Source: Mesorhizobium sp. LNHC252B00
GTDB taxonomy: Bacteria; Pseudomonadota; Alphaproteobacteria; Rhizobiales; Rhizobiaceae
Direction of reading: 5' to 3'
Length of the DNA stretch: 32,055 bases
Assembly (NCBI RefSeq): GCF_000502955.1
Contig: NZ_AYWO01000011.1
Span: 65,888 to 97,942, forward strand
Part shown: positions 23,577-31,462 of the stretch, piece by piece
Numbering within the stretch: position 1 is the first letter of the stretch
Layout: each line of letters begins with the position of its first letter
Made by a program: the position numbers and the translations under genes
Notes under the pieces: model-generated
The model's input: the letters and a program-made list of their open reading frames with translations, nothing else
What the model was told of the DNA's origin: nothing
Databases searched by the model: none

Positions 23577-23609
23577 CGTCAACCAAGCAAAACAAGATAG
23601 GGGAATAGG

Positions 23610-24899
23610 ATGACAAACACTACGCAAACCAAGGCGGGCATTTCGCGCCGCTCGCTGCTCAAGACGGGTGCCGCTGCCGTCGGCCTTGCCGCCGGCTCCG
23701 GTGCCATATCAGGCTTTCCGACCATTTGGGCGCAATCCAACATCACGCTGCGCCAGTTCGGCACCGGCGTGTCGAACCTCAACGCCATCGCCGACAAGTG
23801 CAAGGCCGATCTCGGTATCACGCTGGAGATGACGGCGACAGATTCCGACGCGGCCGCCCAACGTGCAGTGACCCAGCCCGACAGTTACGACATCGCCGAC
23901 ATCGAATACTGGATCTGCAAGAAGGTGTTCCCGAGCGGCGTCCTGCAGCCGATGGACGTCAGCAAACTGAAGTACTACGACGAACTGGTGCCGCTGTTCA
24001 AAACCGGCAAGCTGACGCCCGACAGCGTCATCGCGCAGGGCACGGCGCCGCACACGGTCGGGTATGTCGACGCGCAGGACTCAAAGACCTTCGCCAAGGC
24101 ACCGACCAACTGGTTCACCATGGTGCCGACCATCTACAACGCCGACACGCTGGGCATCCGCCCCGACCTCGTCGGCCGCGACATCACCACATGGGCCGAT
24201 ATCATGGACCCGGCCTTCAAGGGCAAGACCGCAATCCTCAACATCCCCTCCATCGGCATCATGGATGCGGCGATGATCATGGAAGCCACGGGCAATATCA
24301 AATATGCCGACAAGGGCAACATGACAAAGGACGAGATCGACAAGACGATCGACTTCCTGATCAAGGCCAAGCAGGCCGGCCAGTTCCGCGCCTTCTGGAA
24401 GTCCTTCGACGAGAGCGTCAATCTGATGGCGTCGGGCGAAGTCGTCATCCAGTCGATGTGGTCACCCGCCGTCGCCGCCGTGCGCTCCAAGGGCATCGCC
24501 TGCCGCTTCCAGCCGCTCAAGGAAGGCTACCGCTCATGGGGTGGCGGCCTCGGTCTTGCCGCCCACCTCAAGGGCGCCGAGCTCGACGCTGCTTACGAGT
24601 ACATAAACTGGTACACTTCGGGCTGGGTCGGCGGCTATCTCAATCGCCAGGGCTACTATTCGGCCAACATGGTCTCAGCCAAGAAATTCATGACCGAGGA
24701 CGAATGGGGCTACTGGATTGAAGGCAAGCCAGCCAAGGGCGAGATCAAGGCACCGGACGGCACGGTCATGGAGAAGGCCGGCGCGGTGCGTGACGGCGGC
24801 TCGTTCGAGGAGCGCATGGGCAAGGTCGCCTGCTGGAACTCGGTCATGGACGAGGACCGCTACATGGTGAAGCGCTGGAACGAGTTCATCGCGGCTTGA
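23610..24899 (+). CDS. ABC importer substrate-binding protein, PotD-like, Tat-exported
   Basis: 429 residues. The N-terminus has a twin-arginine signal, SRRSLLKTGAAAVGLAAG, with probable cleavage near the WAQS site, so it is exported folded to the periplasm. The mature part has the class II binding-protein layout: ITLRQFGTGVSNLN, SYDIADIEYWICKKVFPSGVLQPMD, WFTMVPTIYNADTLG, TTWADIMDPAFKGKTAILNIPS, VVIQSMWSPAVAAV, then WYTSGWVGGYLNRQGYYS. This is the extracellular solute-binding family 1/PotD group, but longer than classic PotD (about 350). It binds some small, perhaps amine or cyclic-ureide, ligand; which one cannot be read. A ribosome-binding site (GGGGAATAGG) precedes it. A strong hairpin follows, separating it from the permeases. 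Confidence 0.92.
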   Translation: MTNTTQTKAGISRRSLLKTGAAAVGLAAGSGAISGFPTIWAQSNITLRQFGTGVSNLNAIADKCKADLGITLEMTATDSDAAAQRAVTQPDSYDIADIEYWICKKVFPSGVLQPMDVSKLKYYDELVPLFKTGKLTPDSVIAQGTAPHTVGYVDAQDSKTFAKAPTNWFTMVPTIYNADTLGIRPDLVGRDITTWADIMDPAFKGKTAILNIPSIGIMDAAMIMEATGNIKYADKGNMTKDEIDKTIDFLIKAKQAGQFRAFWKSFDESVNLMASGEVVIQSMWSPAVAAVRSKGIACRFQPLKEGYRSWGGGLGLAAHLKGAELDAAYEYINWYTSGWVGGYLNRQGYYSANMVSAKKFMTEDEWGYWIEGKPAKGEIKAPDGTVMEKAGAVRDGGSFEERMGKVACWNSVMDEDRYMVKRWNEFIAA

Positions 24900-24910
24900 T
24901 CTAGTCAGCG

Positions 24911-24970
24911 CCCCTTCTCTTCCCCTTCTCCCCTTGTGGGAGAAGGGGATTGGCGCGCAGCGCCCGCACC
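24911..24970 (+). repeat. Palindromic repeat inside the importer operon (copy D type)
   Basis: CCCCTTCTCCC (24922-24932) pairs with GGGAGAAGGGG (24938-24948), a perfect 11-bp stem with a five-base loop. A GGCGCGCAGCGCC block follows, giving the same two-part build as copies A-C. It lies between binding protein and first permease, where a 3' stability hairpin or partial terminator would raise binding-protein output over permease, as in other importers. Confidence 0.75.
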
Positions 24971-24993
24971 ACAAACCTGCACCGAGAGCATTA

Positions 24994-25908
24994 ATGACAG
25001 TCGCGCTCGACCGCCCCGCAATTGCCGCCGCCGCGAAACCAGCCCGACGACGACGCTTCGCGTTCGGCGGGGTCACGCCCTATCTCCAATCGGCGCCACT
25101 GGCGCTGATCCTCAGCGCATTCCTGCTCCTGCCCATCATCATGATCGTCGTCGTGTCCTTCTGGGATTACGACTTCGCCGCCATGTATCCGGATTTCCTG
25201 ACCACCAACTATTCCGACGTTCTGGGCTCGTGGGTTACCTGGAAGACCTATCTCAACACCATCAAGTTCGCCGCCATCGTTTGGGCGCTGACCTTGTGCA
25301 TCGGCTTCTGGGTCGCCTATTTCCTCGCCTTCCACATCCGCACCACGGCCATGCAGATGGTGCTGTTCCTGGTCTGCACCGTGCCTTTCCTAACCTCCAA
25401 CATCATCCGCATGATCTCATGGATTCCGGTGCTCGGCCGCAACGGGCTGATCAACTCGACGCTGGTGCATCTGGGGCTGGTGCCGAAACCGATTGAATGG
25501 TTGCTCTATTCCGAATTCGCGGTCGTGCTAGCCATGGTTCATCTTTACACGCTGTTCATGGTGACGCCGATCTTCAACACGCTGATGCGCATCGACCGCT
25601 CGCTGGTCGAGGCCGCGCGCGACGCGGGTGCGTCCGGCTGGCAGGTGCTGTGGAACGTCATCATTCCGCTGGCCAAGCCGGGCATGGCGATCGGCACCAT
25701 CTTCGTCGTCACGCTTGTCATGGCCGACTTCTCAACCGTGCAGGTGATGTCGGGCGGCCAGAGCGCCTCCGTTGCGCTGATGATGAAGAACCAGATGTCA
25801 CTGCTGCAGTATCCGGCCGCCGCCGCCAATGCGGTGGTGCTGCTGGTGCTGGTGCTGCTGATAGTCGCCGGCATCCTGCGCATTGTCGACATTCGCAAGG
25901 AGCTCTGA
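24994..25908 (+). CDS. ABC importer permease, PotB type
   Basis: 304 residues with about six membrane helices. The first helix is APLALILSAFLLLPIIMIVVVSF; the ATPase-contact EAA loop reads LVEAARDAGASGWQVLWNVIIPLAKPG, near consensus. The N-terminal 30 residues are basic and cytoplasmic. The ATG at 24994 was chosen over the longer frame because upstream sequence is repeat. Gap of 94 bases after the binding-protein gene (holding the hairpin) and one base before the next permease, with whose start it is coupled. Confidence 0.92.
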   Translation: MTVALDRPAIAAAAKPARRRRFAFGGVTPYLQSAPLALILSAFLLLPIIMIVVVSFWDYDFAAMYPDFLTTNYSDVLGSWVTWKTYLNTIKFAAIVWALTLCIGFWVAYFLAFHIRTTAMQMVLFLVCTVPFLTSNIIRMISWIPVLGRNGLINSTLVHLGLVPKPIEWLLYSEFAVVLAMVHLYTLFMVTPIFNTLMRIDRSLVEAARDAGASGWQVLWNVIIPLAKPGMAIGTIFVVTLVMADFSTVQVMSGGQSASVALMMKNQMSLLQYPAAAANAVVLLVLVLLIVAGILRIVDIRKEL

Positions 25909-25909
25909 C

Positions 25910-26728
25910 GTGAGCCCCGAAAAACGCACTGTCGGTTTCTACGTGCTGGCGGTCTTCTTCACGCTGTTCGTATTGTTCCTCTACGGCCCGCTGTCAGCGA
26001 TCCTGATTCTCTCCTTTCAGGGCGAGACCGGCGGCCTCACCTTCCCGCTCAACGGTGTGTCGCTGCACTGGTTCGCCAATCTGTTCGAGCGCCAGGCGGT
26101 CGGCGATTTCGGCGGCAGCTTCAAGCGCTCGCTGGTGCTGGGCGTCATGGTGATGATCGTCACCGTCGTTGTGTCACTGCTGGCGGGCCTTGCCTTCCGC
26201 CAGAAATTTCGGGGCGCTACCGCGCTGTTCTACCTGGCTGTCGCCAGCCTCGTCGTGCCCTCGATCATCATTTCACTGGGCATCGGCGTGGTCTTCCAGC
26301 AGATCGGCTTTCGTCCGGCCTGGTACACGTCCGCCTTCGGCGCGCATCTGACCTGGACCTTGCCGTTCGGCGTACTGATCATGTTTGCAGTCTTCAACCG
26401 CTTCTCGCCGGCCTACGAGGAAGCCGCACGCGACCTCGGCGCCACCTCCTGGCAGACCTTCGCCCATGTCGTGCTGCCGATGATCGCGCCGAGCCTGATC
26501 GGCGTTGGCCTGTTCGGCTTCACGCTGTCCTACGACGAGTTCGCGCGTACGCTGATGACCTCAGGCACCTTCAACACGCTGCCGCTCGAAATCTATGGCA
26601 TGACCACCAATGTCACGACGCCCGTGCTCTACGCGCTTGGCACGGTGACCACGGTGTTTTCGTTCCTGGTGATCCTGGCGACGTTGGGCGCCATCCTCTA
26701 TGTCGGCCGCCGCCGGGCGAGAGCGTGA
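25910..26728 (+). CDS. ABC importer permease, PotC type
   Basis: 272 residues from the GTG at 25910, one base after the PotB-type stop; AAGGAG lies eight bases upstream inside the previous gene. About six membrane helices, beginning VGFYVLAVFFTLFVLFLYGPL. The EAA loop is EEAARDLGATSWQTFAHVVLPMIAPS. Segments FTLSYDEFARTLMTSG and TLPLEIYGM are typical PotC-like wording. Forms a heterodimer with the preceding permease. Its stop overlaps the next gene by four bases (GTGA). Confidence 0.92.
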   Translation: MSPEKRTVGFYVLAVFFTLFVLFLYGPLSAILILSFQGETGGLTFPLNGVSLHWFANLFERQAVGDFGGSFKRSLVLGVMVMIVTVVVSLLAGLAFRQKFRGATALFYLAVASLVVPSIIISLGIGVVFQQIGFRPAWYTSAFGAHLTWTLPFGVLIMFAVFNRFSPAYEEAARDLGATSWQTFAHVVLPMIAPSLIGVGLFGFTLSYDEFARTLMTSGTFNTLPLEIYGMTTNVTTPVLYALGTVTTVFSFLVILATLGAILYVGRRRARA

Positions 26729-27477
26729 CCGTGCAGATACTTGTGGTAAACCCAAACACGACCTCGAGCATGACCGAGACGATCGCCGCCGCAGCACGCG
26801 CGGTCGCCAGTGCCTGGACGGAGGTGGTTGCCGTCACTTCGTCCATGGGACCGGTGTCGATCGAAGGCTATTATGACGAGGCGCTGGCCGTGCCGGGCCT
26901 GCTGATGGAGATCGCCGCCGGCGAGCGTCGCGGCGCGCAGGCGGCCATCATCGCCTGTTTCGACGACACCGGCCTGGATGCGGCACGCGCCATGGCCGGT
27001 ATCCCTGTCATCGGTATCTGCGAGGCGGCGCTTTCCATCGCCGCTTTCATTGCCCAGCGCTTCACCGTGGTGACAACCACCGAACGCTCGCTTGTACCTG
27101 TCGAGGGGCTGGTGCAGCGCTACGGCATGGCGGGCCGCGTCCGCGTGCGCGCTGCGGACATATCCGTGCTTGCGCTGGAGGACCCGGCATCTGGCGCGGT
27201 CGGAAAACTGCGCGACGAAATCGCCCGAGCCATCCGGGAGGATCGCGCCGAGGCCATCGTGCTCGGCTGCGCCGGTATGGCCGACCTTGCGCAGCGGCTA
27301 CAGGCGGAGTTCCAACTACCGGTGATCGACGGCGTCGGAGCAGCACTCAAGCAGGCCGAGGCGCTTATCTCGCTCGGCCTGTCGACATCGAAGCGCGGCG
27401 CCTATGCAAGCCCGCTGGCCAAGCCCTATCGTGGTGTGCTGAAATCCTTCTCACCCGGAATAGCCGCTGCGGAGTGA
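26725..27477 (+). CDS. Asp/Glu/hydantoin racemase-family protein
   Basis: 250 residues. LVVNPNTTSSMTETI at the N-terminus, AAIIACFDDTGLDAARAMAGIPVIGICEAAL with the first catalytic-position Cys (ACFDD), RFTVVTTTERS and AIVLGCAGMADLAQRLQAEFQLPVIDGVGAALKQAEAL with the second Cys (LGCAGM) match hydantoin/allantoin racemases of the Asp/Glu racemase superfamily. The two cysteines act as acid/base in the family. It begins with GTG overlapping the permease stop, so translation is coupled to import. This hints that the imported compound is a hydantoin, ureide or related chiral molecule, which is inference. Confidence 0.88.
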   Translation: MTVQILVVNPNTTSSMTETIAAAARAVASAWTEVVAVTSSMGPVSIEGYYDEALAVPGLLMEIAAGERRGAQAAIIACFDDTGLDAARAMAGIPVIGICEAALSIAAFIAQRFTVVTTTERSLVPVEGLVQRYGMAGRVRVRAADISVLALEDPASGAVGKLRDEIARAIREDRAEAIVLGCAGMADLAQRLQAEFQLPVIDGVGAALKQAEALISLGLSTSKRGAYASPLAKPYRGVLKSFSPGIAAAE

Positions 27478-27482
27478 GCGCC

Positions 27483-28319
27483 ATGAAGCCGACCATCCGG
27501 ACGCTGTCGCTGCAGGAGCTGGCTGTTCTCGTCGACTGGGCGGCCGCGGAAGGCTGGAACCCAGGCCTTGAAGACGCGGCGATGTTCCAGGCCGCGGATC
27601 CCGAAGGCTTCATCGGCGCCTTTGTCGGCAACGAAATGGTCGCGGCAATCTCGGCGGTGGCCTATGGAATCGAGTTCGGCTTCATTGGCCTCTACATCTG
27701 CCGGCCGGATATGCGCGGCAAAGGCTACGGCAAGGCGGTGTGGAACGCCGGCATGAAAAGGCTTGCCGGCCGCACCATCGGGCTCGACGGCGTCGCAGAG
27801 CAGCAGGCGAATTACCGGCGCATGGGCTTCAGCCCGGCCTACGAGACCACCCGCTACAGCGGGCGCAAGGTGGGACCCTCGGGCAGAGCCGACGGACTGC
27901 GGTTGTTGACGACAGAGCTCGTGCCCGACATCATCGCCTATGACGCACATTGCTTTCCCGCGCCCCGGCGTGCCTTCCTGCAGCGATGGCTGCAGGCGCC
28001 GCATCACGGGCTGGCGGCGATCAATTCGCGTGGCACCAGCGGCTATGGCGTAGCGCGGCGGTGTCGGTCCGGCTTCAAGATCGGTCCGTTGTTTGCCGAC
28101 GATATGAAAATCGCCCTGCAATTGCTGGAACGACTGGCTGGTGCCTGCGAGGGCGGCGATCTGAGCATCGACGTTCCAGCCACCAAACGGGATTTTATCG
28201 CAGCGCTCAATGCGGCCGGTTTTGTGCCGACCTTCACCACCACCCGCATGTACAAGGGCCCGCCCCCGAAGCTCGGCCCGCAACGGTTGTTCGGCGTGAC
28301 GACGCTGGAACTGGGATAG
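27483..28319 (+). CDS. GNAT-family N-acetyltransferase, two-domain
   Basis: 278 residues. The first GNAT domain includes FVGNEMVAAISAVAYGIEFGFIGLYICRPDMRGKGYGKAVWNAGMKRLAG, with the acetyl-CoA loop RGKGYGKA, and GVAEQQANYRRMGFSPAYE. A second GNAT-like domain (from about residue 145, ending NAAGFVPTFTTTRMYKGP and LFGVTTLELG) corresponds to the Acetyltransf_18/YitH-type C-terminal module. Start taken as the ATG at 27483 with GGAG upstream; a GTG at 27474 overlapping the previous stop is an alternative. Last gene of the importer operon, so it probably acts on the imported compound or a product of it. Confidence 0.87.
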   Translation: MKPTIRTLSLQELAVLVDWAAAEGWNPGLEDAAMFQAADPEGFIGAFVGNEMVAAISAVAYGIEFGFIGLYICRPDMRGKGYGKAVWNAGMKRLAGRTIGLDGVAEQQANYRRMGFSPAYETTRYSGRKVGPSGRADGLRLLTTELVPDIIAYDAHCFPAPRRAFLQRWLQAPHHGLAAINSRGTSGYGVARRCRSGFKIGPLFADDMKIALQLLERLAGACEGGDLSIDVPATKRDFIAALNAAGFVPTFTTTRMYKGPPPKLGPQRLFGVTTLELG

Positions 28320-28345
28320 CGACGGTACGGACCTCTGACCGGCCC

Positions 28346-28369
28346 CCGCCAAGGAACTCCTTCAGGCGG
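28346..28369. terminator. Hairpin between convergent GNAT and ExoP-like genes
   Basis: CCGCC (28346-28350) and GGCGG (28365-28369) flank AAGG (28351-28354) and CCTT (28359-28362), with a two-base bulge. It overlaps the last codons of the ExoP-like gene. No T-run; role as a shared transcript end is only suggested by position. Confidence 0.3.
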
Positions 28370-30632
28370 CAGTGCGCCGTCCCGGCACCGGATTGCCGGG
28401 CGGCTCGTGGCCGAGCGGCGTCACCAGCGTCAGGTCGGGATAGCCGCTTTCGATCAGCTTGACCGCGGCCTGTGCTACTTCGTCGTCCGACTCCAGCATG
28501 GAGAGAAAGACCTCGGTGGCATCGCCGGTCAGACGGCTGATGCCTTGCGCGTCGGCTGGTCCGCATTCGACCACGACCAGATCATAAGCCGTTGTCAGCG
28601 ACTGCATGATGATCGGCAGCCGGTCGGCGGCGCGCATGGCGCGGACCGGATCGGCGGTGCCGACGGGAATGACGTGACAGTCCGAGTAGAGATCGGCGTG
28701 GATGACGTCGCTGAACTGCGCCTCCGAAGCGAGCAGGTTCGTGATGCCGGGGAAAAGCCCACTGTCCAGCATCGGCCGTGAGGCCGCCCCCGACGCGGTG
28801 AGATCCAGCAACAGGACGCGCAGGCCGGCGTCGGCGACCTCGCGTGCGACCAGGACCGCGGATGCGGCGGCCTCGTCGCCCTCCGGCGAGACGAAGATGG
28901 CGCGCGCGGCACCACTGGCGATCAGCTTTTCGGCAGCCTTCTCAACGTCGATCTCACCCAGCGTCGAATGCACCGGTTCGGGCTCGACAGCCGTCTGCTT
29001 GGCTGCCGCTGCCTCGGCCATTGCGACCATATCAGGCGCTTCGGCCATGGCGGGCATCGTGGCGTAGGGCTTGGCCTCCGCCGCAGCCGGGCGGTTCCCC
29101 ATCTCCGGGCGAAGGACGGGATCCCGGAGGACGGCGGGTTCCTGGCGGACAACCGGCATTGCGACCATGTCAGACGCCTGCGCCACATGGGGCATCGCGA
29201 CCTCATCGATCCGTTCGAAGCGGGAACCGGTCGCCGGACGCATCGCACGGCCGGAAAACAGCTCCCGCAGAAGCGTCACGATGGCCATGATCAGCAGCGA
29301 TGCGGCGAAAGCGGCGCCAACGATAGGTCCGACCTTCGGGAAATAGGCCTCGGAGGGAACCGAAGCCTTCGAGGCGATCCGGGCGTCAACCGGCAGATAG
29401 TTGCGGTCTTGGCGCGAAGCCGCTTCGCGATAGTTGGCCAGATACAGCTCGAGCTGCTGCCGTTTGGCGGTAGCGTCGCGCTGCAGCGCGTCGAGATCGA
29501 CCTGCTGTTCGCCGGCTTGCGCCGAAGCCGCCTTCAACGTGTTGACGTCGGCGACAAGCTGGTTCTCGCGGGCCTTTGCCGTCTCGGCCTGCATCAACAG
29601 GCCTTTCATGATCTTCTGGGCCTCGCTGCGGATCTGCGCGTCGAGATCGGCCAGTTGCGATTTCAGCGCGCGAATACGCGGATGATTGCCAAGCAACGTG
29701 GTCGACAGATCGGCGATGTTGGAGCGCAATTCGACCTGTCGCTCGCGCAAGCGCTGGATCAGGTCCGACGACAAAACCTCCGGCACGGCATCCAGCGAAC
29801 CGCCAGTCTGCAGCGCCCTGCGCACACCGTCAGCGGTCGCTTCGGCAGCGGCGCGGTTGGCGCGCACTTTCGACAGTTCGCTCGACAGTTCCGAAAGCTG
29901 CTGGGTGGCCAGCACCGAATTGTTGCCACCCATCAGAAGATCGGACTGTGAGCGGTAGGCGGCTACCTTGGCCTCGGCGTCCTTGACCTGTTTTGACAGG
30001 TCGGCGATCTCCGGTGCCAGAAAGTCAGCAGCGGCGTTGTTGGATTCGAGCTTGGCCGCCCCTTGCCCTGCTATATAAGCGGCGGCAATGGCGTCCGGTA
30101 TGGCGGCCGCGAGCTTGGGATCTTCCGACGAGAACTCAATGGCAATGATGCGGGTCTTCTCGACACCATAGACGTTGAGCTTCTCGTGCATTTTCTTGAG
30201 GACGCGTTCTTCCGCCGGAATCTCCATCGGATCGCTTTTCAAGCCTACGAGGACCAGGGCGCGGCTCAACGGCGACATGTCGAGCGCGTCGTCGAACTCG
30301 GGCAATTTTTCCAGACCAAGCTTTTGTGCGACCTGCTTGAGGATTTCGTTGGAGGAAATTATCTGGACCTGGGTGGCGACGCCCTGTTCGTCGAGAATTG
30401 GCTTGTCGGTGTCATTGTTGTTGCTGGCCGGCCGCGTGTAGACAGATTCGCGTGGTGCGATCTCCACCTGCGTCTCGGCCTTGTAGTGGCGGGTTGCCAA
30501 CGAAGCGAAAGCGAATGCCAGCCCTGTCACCGACAGCACGACGACGACTATGCGCAACCAGTTCCTCGCCAGGCTGGCGAAGAGTTGCCTGAGATCGACA
30601 TCGACATCTGCGGCCGCGGACTGAACGGACAT
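28362..30632 (-). CDS. Exopolysaccharide chain-length/BY-kinase-like protein with degenerate P-loop
   Basis: 756 residues, the ExoP/GumC build. A Wzz domain is framed by membrane helices at about 27-47 and 436-456, with a long periplasmic coiled coil (about 200-400). A cytoplasmic linker rich in Ala/Pro/Met (470-555, with VAMP/DMVAM repeats) leads to a P-loop-fold domain. That domain is damaged for catalysis: the Walker A position reads VSPEGDEAAAS (581-591), without Lys or the Ser/Thr. Walker A' keeps LLLD, and Walker B reads DLVVVECGP instead of DxVIIDTPP. The C-terminus lacks a tyrosine cluster. It should control polymer length and export through structure rather than phosphorylation. Divergent from the Wza-like export gene. 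Confidence 0.9.
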   Translation of the reverse strand: MSVQSAAADVDVDLRQLFASLARNWLRIVVVVLSVTGLAFAFASLATRHYKAETQVEIAPRESVYTRPASNNNDTDKPILDEQGVATQVQIISSNEILKQVAQKLGLEKLPEFDDALDMSPLSRALVLVGLKSDPMEIPAEERVLKKMHEKLNVYGVEKTRIIAIEFSSEDPKLAAAIPDAIAAAYIAGQGAAKLESNNAAADFLAPEIADLSKQVKDAEAKVAAYRSQSDLLMGGNNSVLATQQLSELSSELSKVRANRAAAEATADGVRRALQTGGSLDAVPEVLSSDLIQRLRERQVELRSNIADLSTTLLGNHPRIRALKSQLADLDAQIRSEAQKIMKGLLMQAETAKARENQLVADVNTLKAASAQAGEQQVDLDALQRDATAKRQQLELYLANYREAASRQDRNYLPVDARIASKASVPSEAYFPKVGPIVGAAFAASLLIMAIVTLLRELFSGRAMRPATGSRFERIDEVAMPHVAQASDMVAMPVVRQEPAVLRDPVLRPEMGNRPAAAEAKPYATMPAMAEAPDMVAMAEAAAAKQTAVEPEPVHSTLGEIDVEKAAEKLIASGAARAIFVSPEGDEAAASAVLVAREVADAGLRVLLLDLTASGAASRPMLDSGLFPGITNLLASEAQFSDVIHADLYSDCHVIPVGTADPVRAMRAADRLPIIMQSLTTAYDLVVVECGPADAQGISRLTGDATEVFLSMLESDDEVAQAAVKLIESGYPDLTLVTPLGHEPPGNPVPGRRTAA

Positions 30633-30890
30633 GCATCCCTACTCCGATACTGGGTCAGGATGCACCGTAAACAACTATGGTAACTCAGCCGTTAAGAACA
30701 CGGTAAGTTTCCGTTAGGGTTTACTGGCGAGTGAAAAACAAACCTGCAAAAAAACGCAAAAACTCTTGCCGATGCGCCATGCGTCAGCCCCTCCCTTTAC
30801 CGGTCATTAACCCTAACAGGATGATAACGAACCCGATCCCTGATGTTTGCTGCGACGCCGCAGCGGCAAGTCGAAGGTACCTGTCCGGTC
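30633..30890. promoter_or_regulatory. Divergent promoter region of the exopolysaccharide genes
   Basis: GTTAGGGTT (30713-30721) is matched inverted by AACCCTAAC (30809-30817), 87 bases apart. Several GTTAA/GGTAA-like motifs and a run of A-rich DNA (about 30736-30770) lie around them. Both divergent genes could be governed by a factor binding these 9-bp sites; which one is unknown. I found no convincing -35/-10 pair. Confidence 0.35.
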
Positions 30891-31454
30891 ATGAAAAGCA
30901 CTGCTCCCCTGTTTCGCGCTCTGCTTGCCGTGTCGATGCTTGCTGGCTGTTCCAGCTATCGGCCGACGCCGGCAGCCTTCCACGAGGTGCTTGATCAGCC
31001 CTATCGTCTTGGCGCCGGCGACCGCGTCCGCGTCACAGTGTTCGAGCAGGACGGGCTGACCAACACCTACAGCGTCGACCAATCCGGGTACATCTCCTTC
31101 CCGCTTGTCGGCGCCATACCGGCACGTGGCCACACCGCGCAGCAGATGGAAAAGCAAATCGCCGACAAATTGCGGCAAGGCTATCTGCGCGATCCCGACG
31201 TTTCGGTCGAGATCGATCGCTACCGGCCGATCTTCGTCATGGGCGAAGTGGGTGCCGGCGGCCAATATTCCTATGTCCCCGGCCTGACGGTGCAGAAGGC
31301 GATCGCCATTGCCGGCGGCTTCACGCCGCGCGCCAACCAGGAAAGCGTCGACATCACCCGCGACATCAACGGCAAGGTGATGACCGGCCGCGTGGTCACC
31401 TCCGACCCGCTGCTGCCCGGCGATACCGTCTACGTCCGCGAACGCCTGTTCTGA
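30891..31454 (+). CDS. Polysaccharide export outer-membrane lipoprotein (Wza/ExoF-like)
   Basis: 187 residues. The ATG at 30891 is preferred because it begins a lipoprotein signal peptide, FRALLAVSMLAGC, with lipobox LAGC. The Poly_export domain follows (YRLGAGDRVRVTVFEQDGLTNTYSVDQSGYISFPLVGAIPARGHTAQQMEKQI...LRDPDVSVEI), then one SLBB domain (FVMGEVGAGGQYSYVPGLTVQKAIAIAGGFTPRA) and VLPGDTVYV-like LLPGDTVYVRERLF. It is short, lacking the C-terminal amphipathic helix region of long Wza, as is usual for rhizobial forms. It forms the exit channel with the ExoP-like protein encoded divergently. Confidence 0.92.
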   Translation: MKSTAPLFRALLAVSMLAGCSSYRPTPAAFHEVLDQPYRLGAGDRVRVTVFEQDGLTNTYSVDQSGYISFPLVGAIPARGHTAQQMEKQIADKLRQGYLRDPDVSVEIDRYRPIFVMGEVGAGGQYSYVPGLTVQKAIAIAGGFTPRANQESVDITRDINGKVMTGRVVTSDPLLPGDTVYVRERLF

Positions 31455-31462
31455 CGAACCAC

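Noticed and set aside
23726..24721. A 331-codon frame within the binding-protein gene
   Set aside because: Same strand but shifted frame of a clearly real gene; Arg/His/Gln-rich composition typical of frame shadows.
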